The translations under genes and the position numbers were made by a program. Shown one piece after another: positions 46,793-55,433 of a DNA stretch of 64,000 nt. The number at the start of each line of letters is the position of its first letter. The stretch's first letter is position 1. The stretch covers positions 2,108,001-2,172,000 of the forward strand of contig NZ_RKHK01000001.1 of the NCBI RefSeq assembly GCF_003752405.1. Reading direction: 5' to 3'. The DNA comes from Bogoriella caseilytica (GTDB lineage: Bacteria; Actinomycetota; Actinomycetes; Actinomycetales; Actinomycetaceae). The notes under the pieces were generated by a model. The model did not search any database, was not told where the DNA came from, and worked only from the letters and a program-made list of their open reading frames with translations.

Positions 46793-48417
46793 GCCGAATC
46801 CCCCGGACCGCTCTCGCCGGAATCGCCGCAGCCACGCTCCTCTTCTTGCCCACCGAGACGACATCCGCCGGAGCCTCCTTCACCGGCGCCAGCGCCGTAC
46901 CTGACTTCGCTTCGGCCACCGCCGCGCAGCTACCATCCCTCGATGGAGGGACCGGGCAGCGAGACGCCGACGGCGGCGCCGAGGTCAGCTGGCCCACCCC
47001 GGCCCTGCCCCAGGACGTCCCACCCGCCTACCGGGTCGAACGCAGCGTTGGCGGGACGACGACGACCCTCACCGTCGAACCCAGCGCGCATGATGACATC
47101 ACCGGCTTCGCCGACGACCTCACCCTGCCCACCTTCTTCCTCGGCAAGACCGTGACCGCGATCAGTACCGGTACCAGCCATTCGTGTGCGGTCGCCGACG
47201 GTGAGGCCTACTGCTGGGGGCTCGGGGCAGAGGGGCAACTGGGTGATGGTCAGAACACCGGCAGCGCTGTTCCGGTGGCGGTCGATACCTCCGGGGTGCT
47301 GGCGGGGAAGACCATCACGGCGATCAGCACCGGGAGCTTCCTTTCGTGTGCGGTCGCAGACGGTGGTGCGTACTGCTGGGGGCTCGGGGAGCTTGGTGAC
47401 GGCCAGACCACCACCAGCGCTGTTCCGGTGGCGGTCGATACCTCCGGGGTGCTGGCGGGGAAGACCGTCACGGCGATCACGGTTGGCTTTGTGCGCCAGT
47501 GTCTCATTGCCGACGGTGGTGCGTACTGCTGGGGAATGAACGCCGATGGCCGTCTGGGCACCGGCGACACGGTGTACAGCGCCGTCCCGGTCGCCGTTGA
47601 CACGTCCGGGGTGCTGGCGGGCAAGACTGTCACCGCGATCAGCGCCGCGCCCAACCATGCCTGTGTGATTGCCGATGGCGGCGCCTATTGCTGGGGTAGC
47701 AGCCTTCACGGGATGTTGGGCACCGGTCAGACGGGTGTCAGCTACGTCCCGGTGGCGGTCGACACGTCCGGGGTGCTGGCGGGCAAGACTGTCACCGCGA
47801 TCACCACCGCGTCCCACCATACCTGTGCGGTCGCCGACGGTGGCGCCTACTGCTGGGGCTCTGGAGGCTTCGGCCGGCTCGGAAACGGCGATACGGCCAC
47901 GAGCGCGGTTCCGGTGGCGGTCGATACGTCTGGGGCGCTGGGCGGAAAGGCCGTGACCGCGATCGGCGCCTCGGAAACCACTTCGTGTGCGGTCGCCGAC
48001 GGTGGCGCCTACTGCTGGGGCAACGGAGGCTCCGGCCGCCTCGGAAACGGCGATACGGCCACGAGCGCGGTTCCGGTGGCGGTCGATACGTCTGGGGCGC
48101 TGGGCGGAAAGGCCGTGACCGCGATCGCTTCCTTGGACGCCCACGTCTGTGCGATCGCCGACGGTGGCGCCTACTGCTGGGGCAACGGAGGCTCCGGCCG
48201 CCTCGGGAACAACGAGACCACCCCCAGTCCGGTCCCGGTCGCTGTTGACACCAGCGGAGCCCTGAGCCCGGATGCGTGCCCGGGTGACTGGACGCTGATC
48301 GCCGACGAGCGCTGCGCACCGGGACCGTCCGTCCCTGTGACCTACGAGGTCGACTACATCCTGCGCGGCTGGCAGCCGGAGCAATCCCTGATCATCCCGG
48401 CACCGCTTTCGCCGTGA
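46789..48417 (+). CDS. secreted RCC1-repeat (seven-bladed propeller) protein
   Basis: 542 residues, ATG in an ATGA overlap. A signal peptide (about 1-28) is followed by a short fibronectin-like segment (SWPTPALPQDVPPAYRVERSVGG) and seven RCC1-like repeats from residue 119. Each unit is 54 residues (the second 51) and has CAVADGGAYCWG plus LGNGDTATSAVPVAVDTSG. Seven copies make a full propeller. Each blade has two cysteines, suggesting disulfides outside the cell. A non-repeat tail (about 494-542) follows. Binding partner unknown; the cassette context points to the cell surface. Confidence 0.85.
   Translation: MSRIPRTALAGIAAATLLFLPTETTSAGASFTGASAVPDFASATAAQLPSLDGGTGQRDADGGAEVSWPTPALPQDVPPAYRVERSVGGTTTTLTVEPSAHDDITGFADDLTLPTFFLGKTVTAISTGTSHSCAVADGEAYCWGLGAEGQLGDGQNTGSAVPVAVDTSGVLAGKTITAISTGSFLSCAVADGGAYCWGLGELGDGQTTTSAVPVAVDTSGVLAGKTVTAITVGFVRQCLIADGGAYCWGMNADGRLGTGDTVYSAVPVAVDTSGVLAGKTVTAISAAPNHACVIADGGAYCWGSSLHGMLGTGQTGVSYVPVAVDTSGVLAGKTVTAITTASHHTCAVADGGAYCWGSGGFGRLGNGDTATSAVPVAVDTSGALGGKAVTAIGASETTSCAVADGGAYCWGNGGSGRLGNGDTATSAVPVAVDTSGALGGKAVTAIASLDAHVCAIADGGAYCWGNGGSGRLGNNETTPSPVPVAVDTSGALSPDACPGDWTLIADERCAPGPSVPVTYEVDYILRGWQPEQSLIIPAPLSP
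47143..48267 (+). repeat. seven tandem ~162-bp repeats encoding RCC1 blades
   Basis: Units at 47143-47304, 47305-47457 (153 bp), 47458-47619, 47620-47781, 47782-47943, 47944-48105 and 48106-48267. Units 5-7 end ALGGKA/ALS and are most alike; units 1-4 share GVLAGK. Long stretches are identical at DNA level, so unequal recombination is likely. Confidence 0.93.
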
Positions 48418-49109
48418 CCGCACCTCCGCGGTGGCTCAGTGCCCTCGTGGCCGCGATTGCCGTCCTCTTGCTAACGGGTCCTCTCCTGCTCGGACTCGCC
48501 GGCGTCCGTCTGGTCACCGTGGCCGGAGGCTCCATGGCACCCGCCTATCAGCCGGGCGACATCGTCCTCGTCACGCCGCCCTCCGGTCACGACCTCCGCC
48601 TCGGCGAGGTCGTGCTCATCGGCGAACCCCCTACCGCCTACCTCCACCGCGTGACCGAGGCCGACGGCCACCGCGCGCGGCTCCGAGGTGATGCAAACAC
48701 TGTCGCCGACCCCGCATGGGTCACCCAGGCTGATGTCACCGGAGTCAGCACGGGACACCTCACCGCACCACTTGCGACTGCCGTGCACGCAGCGACCGCG
48801 CTTCCTGGCCGGGTCATCCTGGCCATCATGTTCGTGGCTGCGCTCAGTCTTGTGGCCCAAGCGAGACGATGTGAGCAGTCAAGAGGGCACTCCCGCCGCG
48901 TGGTCCACGAGTGGAGACGACTACTCCCGCAGATCCCAGGCGCGGACGCCGCCGGTGATACCGGCCGAGTTGGGCACCACGACGACGTCGTCTCCGAGGC
49001 GCTGGAGCACCTGCGGGGTGATGCGGCGGGAGTTGCCACCACCGAGGTAGAGCCGGTCCCACCAGTACATGGGCCGGAGGGCCTCCACCACGGACCGCAC
49101 GCGCCGTGA
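48414..49109 (+). CDS. sipW: SipW-type signal peptidase I, lacking its own stop
   Basis: Membrane-bound type I signal peptidase, 231 residues from GTG at 48414 (GTGA overlap with the RCC1 gene). One N-terminal helix (about 8-31) is followed by GGSMAPAYQPGDIVLV with Ser40 and TAYLHRVTE with His78. A Ser-His pair, not Ser-Lys, marks the SipW/ER-type family. A second hydrophobic segment is at about 125-145. The last ~63 codons (from 48921) are antisense to the ROK gene and have no homology expectation; the real C terminus is probably near residue 150. Likely processes the TasA-like proteins of the cassette. Confidence 0.8.
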   Translation: MTAPPRWLSALVAAIAVLLLTGPLLLGLAGVRLVTVAGGSMAPAYQPGDIVLVTPPSGHDLRLGEVVLIGEPPTAYLHRVTEADGHRARLRGDANTVADPAWVTQADVTGVSTGHLTAPLATAVHAATALPGRVILAIMFVAALSLVAQARRCEQSRGHSRRVVHEWRRLLPQIPGADAAGDTGRVGHHDDVVSEALEHLRGDAAGVATTEVEPVPPVHGPEGLHHGPHAP

Positions 49110-49682
49110 CCACATCGCATCTCCGAGGCGCAGGCGCTCGTGTTCGCCGATGTAGTCGTCGTAGGTCAGGCCCCACTTCACCGGGCCGGCACTGATCTCC
49201 ACGTGGGGGGCGAGGCGCCCACCGTCGAAGACCGCGTTGCCCAGGCCTGTCCCCAGCGTCACGATCATCTCCAGGCCCGCTCCGGTCACGGCCCCTGCCC
49301 CGTGGACCTCGGCGTCATTGAGCACCATGGCCGGCATGTCGAGCGCCTCGGCTACCGCGCCTACCATGTCGAAGCCGGACCATTGCTTGCGCAGCTCCGG
49401 CAGGGGCCGGGTACGCGGGCCGGCTTTGGTGATGTAGTGCGGGGTGTGCACCACGACGCCGTGACGCAGCATCCCGGGCATCCCGACCGTCACGCGATCG
49501 GCCACCGGCAGCTGGCTCGCCAGGGATCTCATGGTGTTCACGAGCTTCTGCGGGGGGAGCGGATAGCTGGTCGGAGTGCGCACGGGCTGGGCGTGCATGG
49601 TGCCGGAGGCATCGAGCACGGAGGCCTTGATCCCGCCACCGCCGCAGTCGACGGCGAGGGTCAGCGGGCCCGAAGAGGTCAT
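48921..49682 (-). CDS. ppgK: ROK-family sugar kinase, polyphosphate-glucokinase-like
   Basis: 253 residues, ATG at 49682. ROK kinases phosphorylate glucose or related sugars; this one resembles the polyphosphate/ATP glucokinase branch of actinobacteria. Motifs: LAVDCGGGGIKASVLD (phosphate-1, near residue 10), MPAMVLNDAEVHGAGAV with the catalytic Asp, VTLGTGLGNAVF (phosphate-2) and PVKWGLTYDDYIG. The GGGGIK variant (usually GGSGIK) is slightly unusual. Its 3' end overlaps the antisense tail of the signal peptidase ORF, and is duplicated at 42.6 kb. Confidence 0.8.
   Translation of the reverse strand: MTSSGPLTLAVDCGGGGIKASVLDASGTMHAQPVRTPTSYPLPPQKLVNTMRSLASQLPVADRVTVGMPGMLRHGVVVHTPHYITKAGPRTRPLPELRKQWSGFDMVGAVAEALDMPAMVLNDAEVHGAGAVTGAGLEMIVTLGTGLGNAVFDGGRLAPHVEISAGPVKWGLTYDDYIGEHERLRLGDAMWSRRVRSVVEALRPMYWWDRLYLGGGNSRRITPQVLQRLGDDVVVVPNSAGITGGVRAWDLRE
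48922..49013. repeat. direct repeat copy of 42537-42628
   Basis: 92 bp at the 3' end of the ROK gene occur again at 42537-42628 in the same orientation with 5 mismatches. Homology begins at the stop codon on one side and ends at CACCTG on the other. The repeats bracket the LuxR/SipW cassette. Confidence 0.92.
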
Positions 49683-49785
49683 GAACCGAGCGTAGTCGCC
49701 CGGTCACGTGGGGTCCGCCGCTATCGGCGTTCGCGGCGTCGGCGGGCAGGACGGCTCAGGAGGCGCGCTGGCCTACGCTCGTGTT

Positions 49786-50757
49786 GTGAACGGAGTCGAC
49801 GACGCTGCGGCCGACCTGGTCCGCATCCGCCTGGATCTCGCCTACGACGGCACTGGTTTCTCCGGCTGGGCCACACAGCCCGGCCGGCGCACGGTCCAGG
49901 CGGTCCTGGAGCAGTCCTTGAGTACGGTCCTGCGCCTGCCTGAGAGTGCCCGGCTCACCGTTGCCGGGCGGACCGACGCCGGTGTCCACGCCCGCAGTCA
50001 GGTCACCCACCTCGACATCCCGCGCGCCGCGTGGCAGAGCGTCCCCGGCCGGTCAGCGCTCACCCCGGGTGATTCTCTTGTCGCGCGACTGAGCGGCGTC
50101 TTGGCCCAGGAGTACTCCGCGATGGTGGGGGGCGTCGCGCCGGGGGCGACCGCCGCGGCCCCGGGACTGACACAGGTGCCTCGTGGGGCGAGCGACGTCG
50201 TGGTGTACCAGGCCACCGAGGCGCCGGCCGGTTTCGACGCGCGTTTCTCCGCCCTCTGGCGGCGCTACCGCTACCGCATCGCCGACACGCCCCAGGCCCT
50301 CGACCCCGTGCGCCGGTGTGCGGTGTTGACCCACCGGCAGCCCCTGGACGTGGCCGCGATGAACGCCGCTGCGGTCGGCCTCCTCGGCGAACACGACTTC
50401 GCCGCGTACTGCAAGCCGCGCGAAGGGGCCACCACCGTGCGGGAACTGCTCGACCTGCGCTGGCGTCGTGTGCCTGCGGGTGAACCCGACGCCGGGCTGG
50501 TGGTGGCTGAGGTGCGCGCGGACGCCTTCTGCCATTCCATGGTGCGCGGACTGGTCGGCGCAAGCCTGGCGGTGGGCGCGGGCCGCCGGGACGTCGCCTG
50601 GCCATCACAGGTGCTCCAGGGCGGCAAGCGCCACCACGCGGTGACGGTCGCTCCCGCCCACGGCCTCACTCTGGAGGAGGTCCGCTACCCACCCGATGCC
50701 GAAGTCGCTGCTCGAGCCGCCGCGGCCAGAACGCTGCGCGAGCTCCCCCCGCGCTGA
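49786..50757 (+). CDS. truA: tRNA pseudouridine synthase A
   Basis: Converts U38-40 of the tRNA anticodon arm to pseudouridine. 323 residues from GTG at 49786. [23 protein letters not shown], then the catalytic GRTDAGVHA (D64), [16 protein letters not shown] and [15 protein letters not shown] are family motifs. A ~30-residue insertion ([22 protein letters not shown]) sits after the catalytic region. TACGCT at 49773 could be a -10 giving a leaderless start; an AGGAGG lies farther upstream. In many actinobacteria truA follows rplQ; here it is 12.6 kb away, after accessory DNA. Confidence 0.9.
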   Translation: MNGVDDAAADLVRIRLDLAYDGTGFSGWATQPGRRTVQAVLEQSLSTVLRLPESARLTVAGRTDAGVHARSQVTHLDIPRAAWQSVPGRSALTPGDSLVARLSGVLAQEYSAMVGGVAPGATAAAPGLTQVPRGASDVVVYQATEAPAGFDARFSALWRRYRYRIADTPQALDPVRRCAVLTHRQPLDVAAMNAAAVGLLGEHDFAAYCKPREGATTVRELLDLRWRRVPAGEPDAGLVVAEVRADAFCHSMVRGLVGASLAVGAGRRDVAWPSQVLQGGKRHHAVTVAPAHGLTLEEVRYPPDAEVAARAAAARTLRELPPR

Positions 50758-50810
50758 ACGGCTCGGTGCGCACCGCGCCCTGCCGGAGAGGCCGCAGCAC
50801 CGGTGCCGTC

Positions 50811-51230
50811 TCAGTCCGGGTCGACCGAGCTGCCGTCGTCGATCGCGATCTCGGCGTCGGGGTCGGCATCGACGCGCAGCGCCGCCTCCTCTGGTGCTTG
50901 CCCGCCACTGGGCGCCGGCTCGCCGGCGAGGCCGCGTGCGGCCTGGGGTGAAGCCTCGGGGTCATCGTCCATGGCGGGCTCGTCCTCCCAGACCTCGGGC
51001 TCTTCCCGGGCGAGCCGGTCGTCCAGTTCCTCGCCCTCGCGCTCGCCGGCCGGGGTGAGGTCCAGGCCAGCCAGGGGGTCCTCGTCGGGAGCGGTCAGGC
51101 CCTCATCGAGTGGATCACCACTGCCGAGCAGCATGTCGTCCTCGCCGGGCTGACGCGACTCATCGGGCACGTACTGGTCCCCAGCGGGTACGGAAGGGTT
51201 CGGGTTCGGGTCAGCGTTGTCCGTCGACAT
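50811..51230 (-). CDS. DUF5709-like acidic hypothetical protein
   Basis: 139 residues, very acidic (many D/E), no membrane segment or signal. DQYVPDESRQPGEDDML and ERE-GEELDDRLAREEPEVWEDE recall the DUF5709 family of actinobacteria, which has no known function. ATG at 51230 has a good GGAGG site. Divergent from the ABC-F gene. Confidence 0.68.
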   Translation of the reverse strand: MSTDNADPNPNPSVPAGDQYVPDESRQPGEDDMLLGSGDPLDEGLTAPDEDPLAGLDLTPAGEREGEELDDRLAREEPEVWEDEPAMDDDPEASPQAARGLAGEPAPSGGQAPEEAALRVDADPDAEIAIDDGSSVDPD

Positions 51231-51351
51231 GGAAGCCTCCTCGGGTGCGTGGTGCAGACCGTGTCACGCTGCCATTGCGGCGGCGAGCTCGCATCCGGTG
51301 GGTGCGCTAAAGATCTGGACTCGGGGGCGCCCGTCGGGTGAGGCTGGCTTC

Positions 51352-53031
51352 GTGGCGCACCTCGAACTGGCCGGAGTCGGCTATGACCTCCCTGACGGAC
51401 GGGGTCTCCTGGCCGATGTCGGCTTCCGGGTTGGCGCGGGGCAGCGAGTGGCGCTCGTGGGCCCCAACGGAGCGGGGAAGACCACCTTGCTGCGGATCAT
51501 CACCGGAGAACTCGGCGCCCACCGGGGTGTGGTGACCCGCCAGGGCACCCTCGCGGTGCTCGATCAGATGGTCGGCCGGGTGGCCGATGAGCGCAGCGTG
51601 GGTGATCTCCTGGTCGAGCACGCCCCCACGCGCCTGCGCGAGGTGGCTCAGCGCCTCGAGGTGGCGGAGATCGCCATGATGACCCAGGACGATGAGCCCG
51701 CCCAGCTCGCCTACGCCCAGGCGCTCGCCGACTGGGCCGAGGTCGGTGGATACGCCGCCGAGGCCGAGTGGGACGAGATCACCGCCGAGGTGCTCGCCCA
51801 GCCCTACGATCGCGCCCAACATCGACGTGTCACCACGCTCTCCGGCGGGGAGGCCAAGCGGATCGTGCTCTCCGCGCTGTTGCGCTCCTCGGCCGAGATC
51901 CTGATCCTCGATGAGCCGGACAACTCCCTGGACGTGCCCACCAAGCGGTGGCTCGAGGATCAGTTGCGCTCAAGTGCCAAGGGCGTGCTCTACGTCAGCC
52001 ACGACCGCGAACTACTCGCGCGCACGGCCACCCACATCGTCTCCCTGGAACCGGGTGCTGCCGGCTCGGTGAGCTGGGTGCACACCGGCTCCTTCGCCAC
52101 CTTCCACGCCGCGCGGGCGGAACGAATGAGCAAGCTCGCCGAGCAACTGCGCCGCTGGGAGGAGGAGCACGCCAAGCTCCGCCGGCTGGTGATCATGTAC
52201 CGGGAGAAGGCGGCCTACAACTCCGATATGGCCCCGAAGCTGCAGGCTGCTCGTAGCCGCCTGGCCCGATTCGAGGACGCCGGGCCGCCCCAGGCGGTCA
52301 CCGCCGAGCAGCACGTGGACATGCGCCTGCGCGGCGGCCGCACCGGGAAGCGCGCCGTCATCTGCGAGCGACTCGCCCTCGACGGGCTCACCCGGCCCTT
52401 CGACGCCGAGATCTGGTTCGGCGAGCGCGTGGCGGTCCTGGGCGCCAACGGCACCGGCAAGTCCCATCTCCTGAGGCTCTTGGCCGGCGGGGGCACTGAC
52501 CCGGAGCCGGAGCACGCCCCGGCCGACGGGCGGCCGGTCGAACGCGTTCCGCACTCGGGCGTCGTGCGGCTCGGGGCACGGGTGCGCCCCGGCTGGTTCT
52601 CGCAGTCGCACCTCCGCAGCGACCTCAGTGGCCGGACGCTGCTGGAGATCCTGCATCGCGGCGAAGGCTCGCGTCCCGGGATGGGCCGCGAGGCAGCCGG
52701 CCGGGCCCTGGACCGCTACGAGCTGGCCTATGCGGCCGAACAGCGGGTCGAGGACCTCTCCGGCGGGCAGGCCGCGCGGTTCCAGATCCTGCTGCTCGAG
52801 CTCTCCGGCGCCACGCTCCTGCTACTTGACGAGCCCACGGACAACCTGGACCTGCACTCTGCCGAGGCCCTGGAGAGCGCCCTGGGTGCCTTCGAGGGCA
52901 CTGTGATCGCTGTGACACACGACCGCTGGTTCACGCGCTCCTTCGACCGCTTCCTCCAGGTGCGCGCCGACGGGGCCGTTCTCGAGACCGAGGAGCCCGT
53001 GTGGGAGGACGGCACGGCCCGGCGCCGCTGA
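51352..53031 (+). CDS. ABC-F-family ATPase
   Basis: Soluble protein with two ABC domains and no membrane part; members act on ribosomes (translation factor or antibiotic protection). 559 residues from GTG at 51352. Domain 1: GPNGAGKTTLL (about 37-47), TLSGGEAKRIVLSALL, LILDEPDNSLD. An acidic-basic linker (about 245-290) joins domain 2: GANGTGKSHLLRLL, LSGGQAARFQILLLELS, LLLDEPTDNLD. It may be housekeeping; a resistance role cannot be read from sequence. Confidence 0.88.
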   Translation: MAHLELAGVGYDLPDGRGLLADVGFRVGAGQRVALVGPNGAGKTTLLRIITGELGAHRGVVTRQGTLAVLDQMVGRVADERSVGDLLVEHAPTRLREVAQRLEVAEIAMMTQDDEPAQLAYAQALADWAEVGGYAAEAEWDEITAEVLAQPYDRAQHRRVTTLSGGEAKRIVLSALLRSSAEILILDEPDNSLDVPTKRWLEDQLRSSAKGVLYVSHDRELLARTATHIVSLEPGAAGSVSWVHTGSFATFHAARAERMSKLAEQLRRWEEEHAKLRRLVIMYREKAAYNSDMAPKLQAARSRLARFEDAGPPQAVTAEQHVDMRLRGGRTGKRAVICERLALDGLTRPFDAEIWFGERVAVLGANGTGKSHLLRLLAGGGTDPEPEHAPADGRPVERVPHSGVVRLGARVRPGWFSQSHLRSDLSGRTLLEILHRGEGSRPGMGREAAGRALDRYELAYAAEQRVEDLSGGQAARFQILLLELSGATLLLLDEPTDNLDLHSAEALESALGAFEGTVIAVTHDRWFTRSFDRFLQVRADGAVLETEEPVWEDGTARRR

Positions 53032-53082
53032 CGAGGCACCACCGGGTGACCGTTCTCACCTCGTGGGCTCATCCGGGCGCCT

Positions 53083-53111
53083 TTGCCGCGGGGCCATCTG
53101 GCCGGTAGTCT
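53083..53111 (+). promoter_or_regulatory. sigma70-type promoter of rplM-rpsI
   Basis: TTGCCG (53083-53088) and TAGTCT (53106-53111) with 17-bp spacing, about 160 bases before rplM. Confidence 0.62.
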
Positions 53112-53271
53112 GGAAATCCGTAGCGCGTCTGCGCGCGCTTGCCGGTGCCCCCCACTCGCCGGTTCGAGCGCCTGCCACCGCGGAGGCTACGAGAAGCACC
53201 ATTGCCCATGGGTGCGGAGCCGGATTCCGGTCACCCGCATCGCGAACGCTGAAGAAACGAAGGCTACGCCA

Positions 53272-53715
53272 GTGCGCACGTATACACCGAAGGCCGGCGA
53301 CGTCACGAAGAATTGGTACGTCATCGACGCTACCGACGTCGTGCTCGGCCGGCTCGCGACCCAGGTCGCAGCCCTGCTCCGTGGGAAGCACAAGCCGACC
53401 TTCGCCCCGCACGTGGACTCCGGAGACTTCGTCATCGTCGTCAACGCCGACAAGGTCGCTCTGACCGGATCCAAGCGCGAGAAGAAGATCGCTTACCGCC
53501 ACTCCGGTTACCCCGGGGGCCTGAAGGCCACCAACTACGCCGAGCTCCTGGAGAAGTTCCCGGAGCGGGCCGTGGAGAAGGCTATTCGCGGCATGCTGCC
53601 CAAGAACTCTCTGGGTCGCGACCAGATCAAGAAGTTGAAGGTCTACACCGGGTCCGAGCACCCGCACCGCGCGCAGAAGCCGCAGACCTTTGAGATCACC
53701 CAGGTGGCCCAGTAA
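53272..53715 (+). CDS. rplM: 50S ribosomal protein L13 (uL13)
   Basis: Early 50S assembly protein. 147 residues from GTG at 53272 ([22 protein letters not shown]). [20 protein letters not shown] and [23 protein letters not shown] are standard. A longer reading frame upstream has no ribosome site. rpsI follows after 41 bases. Confidence 0.97.
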   Translation: MRTYTPKAGDVTKNWYVIDATDVVLGRLATQVAALLRGKHKPTFAPHVDSGDFVIVVNADKVALTGSKREKKIAYRHSGYPGGLKATNYAELLEKFPERAVEKAIRGMLPKNSLGRDQIKKLKVYTGSEHPHRAQKPQTFEITQVAQ

Positions 53716-53756
53716 GCGCCTCTGGCGCCTGAGGCCCTCACGAACTGAGGAGAACT

Positions 53757-54257
53757 GTGGCTGAGACCACGACCGAGATCGACGACGTCGTCACCGACGA
53801 CGAAAACGTCCCCAGCAGTTACACCAGCGAGTCCGAAGGGCCGGCTGCCGGTCAGGGCACCTCGCTGACGGCCCCCGGGCAGGCCCTCGGCCGCCGCAAG
53901 GAGGCGGTGGCTCGCGTGCGCCTCGTTCCTGGCTCCGGCCAGTGGACGATCAACGGCCGCACCCTGGAGGACTACTTCCCCAACAAGCTCCACCAGCAGA
54001 TCGCTCGGTCGCCCTTCGACCTGCTCGACATCGACGGCCGCTTCGACGTCATTGCGCGGATCGACGGAGGCGGCATCGCCGGGCAGGCCGGCGCGCTGCG
54101 CCTGGGCATCTCCCGCGCGCTGAACGGTATCGACGAGGAGTCGAACCGCGCGGCGCTGAAGAAGGCCGGCTTCCTCACCCGTGACGCCCGTGCGGTGGAG
54201 CGCAAGAAGGCTGGTCTGAAGAAGGCTCGCAAGGCCCCGCAGTACTCCAAGCGGTAA
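53757..54257 (+). CDS. rpsI: 30S ribosomal protein S9 (uS9)
   Basis: 30S head protein whose C-terminal SKR contacts P-site tRNA. 166 residues from GTG at 53757 with TGAGGAGA. The first ~40 residues are a Glu/Asp/Thr-rich extension, then [40 protein letters not shown] and [12 protein letters not shown]. Confidence 0.97.
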   Translation: MAETTTEIDDVVTDDENVPSSYTSESEGPAAGQGTSLTAPGQALGRRKEAVARVRLVPGSGQWTINGRTLEDYFPNKLHQQIARSPFDLLDIDGRFDVIARIDGGGIAGQAGALRLGISRALNGIDEESNRAALKKAGFLTRDARAVERKKAGLKKARKAPQYSKR

Positions 54258-54277
54258 TTCCCTCGCTTGCTCGAAAT

Positions 54278-54308
54278 GGCCCCGCATCTTCGGATGCGGG
54301 GCCGTTTT
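54278..54308 (+). terminator. intrinsic terminator after rpsI
   Basis: GGCCCCGCATC (54278-54288), a UUCG tetraloop and the exact complement (54293-54303), then GTTTT. A textbook terminator 20 bases past rpsI. A close copy lies at 57399-57431. Confidence 0.88.
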
Positions 54309-54320
54309 GCGTGCGTGGGA

Positions 54321-54326
54321 TCTAGT
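54321..54326. repeat. target-site duplication, left copy (TCTAGT)
   Basis: TCTAGT directly precedes the IS at 54327 and is repeated at 55434-55439. It matches NCTAGN. Confidence 0.95.
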
Positions 54327-55433
54327 TGTGATGTTCAGGGAGGTTGTTCGGGCTGGGGCGGCGTGGCCTGCTGAGAGGTGAAGGCCTCCGGTTGTGAAGT
54401 GGAGATGTCGAGTAACCGCTTCACAACCAGGAGGCCTTCGTGTCCCACGCTAACGCTGCTCTGACCCCTCGTGCCCGGGCGCGCCTGGCGCGTCTGATCG
54501 TTGACGATGGCTGGAGCCCCACGACGGCAGCGCGGATGTTCATGGTCTCGCCCAACACTGCGAGGAAGTGGGCTGAGCGCTACCGCGCCGAAGGGGTGGC
54601 CGGGATGGCTGACCGGTCCTCGCGCCCGCGTCAGTGCCCTTCAAAGACCCCGCAGAAGGTGGTGCGCCGGATCGTCTCGCTGCGGCTGCGTCACCGCCTG
54701 GGACCGGTCCAGATCGCTGGGCGTCTGGGCGTGCCGGCCAGCACCGTTCACGCTGTGCTGGTGCGCTGCCGGCTGAACCGGCTCTCCCGAATCGACCGGG
54801 TCACCGGGGAAGCGATCCGCCGCTACGAACACGACCACCCCGGCTCGTTGATCCACGTCGATGTCACCAAGTTCGGCAACATCCCCGACGGCGGCGGACA
54901 CCGCTACCTCGGGCGTGAACAGGGAGGGAAGAACCGCCGATCCACCGCTCAGCGCACCGGGCAGCGAACCCTCCACCGCTCACCACGCCTGGGCCGGGGC
55001 TACGTGCACACGGTCATCGATGACCACTCCCGGATCGCCTACGCCGAGATCCACGCCGATGAGAAGGCCACCACCGCCACAGCCGTGCTGCGCCGGGCAG
55101 TGGCCTGGTTCGCCGAGCGCGGGATCGCCGTCGAGCGGGTCCTTTCCGACAACGGCTCTGCCTACCGCTCGCGGCTGTGGGCTCACGCCTGCGCCGAGCT
55201 TGGCATCAAGGCCAAGAGAATCCGGCCATATCGGCCCCAGACCAACGGAAAAATCGAACGCTTCCACCGCACTCTGGCCGAGGAATGGGCCTACGCCCGC
55301 TTCTACACCTCAGAGACCCAGCGCCGCGACGCCCTGCCGCAGTGGTTGCACTTCTACAATCACCACCGTCCCCACTCCTCAACCGGAGGACGACCACCAG
55401 TCACCCGACTGACCAACCTCCCTGAACATCACA
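54327..55433 (+). mobile_element. IS481-family insertion sequence (1107 bp) with perfect 6-bp TSD
   Basis: Inverted repeats start TGTGATGTTCAGGGAGGTTG and mirror at the right end ending ...CATCACA, with one mismatch in about 22 bp. Flanked by identical TCTAGT. It carries one transposase gene. The ends differ from the element at 40.0 kb, so they are different IS types of the same family. It lies between rpsI and the LPETG gene. Confidence 0.96.

Noticed and set aside
47143-48267. CRISPR or mobile repeat
   Set aside because: The repeats are in frame within a coding gene and encode RCC1 blades.
42537-49013. prophage or integrative element
   Set aside because: No integrase, excisionase, relaxase or phage structural gene lies between the repeats; only the repeats suggest mobility.
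51352-53031. antibiotic-resistance ABC-F
   Set aside because: The family includes housekeeping translation factors; no resistance-specific feature is visible and no other resistance gene is linked.
37154-54257. secondary-metabolite gene cluster
   Set aside because: Apart from a DrrAB-like exporter and a lone hydrolase and acetyltransferase there are no biosynthetic core enzymes.
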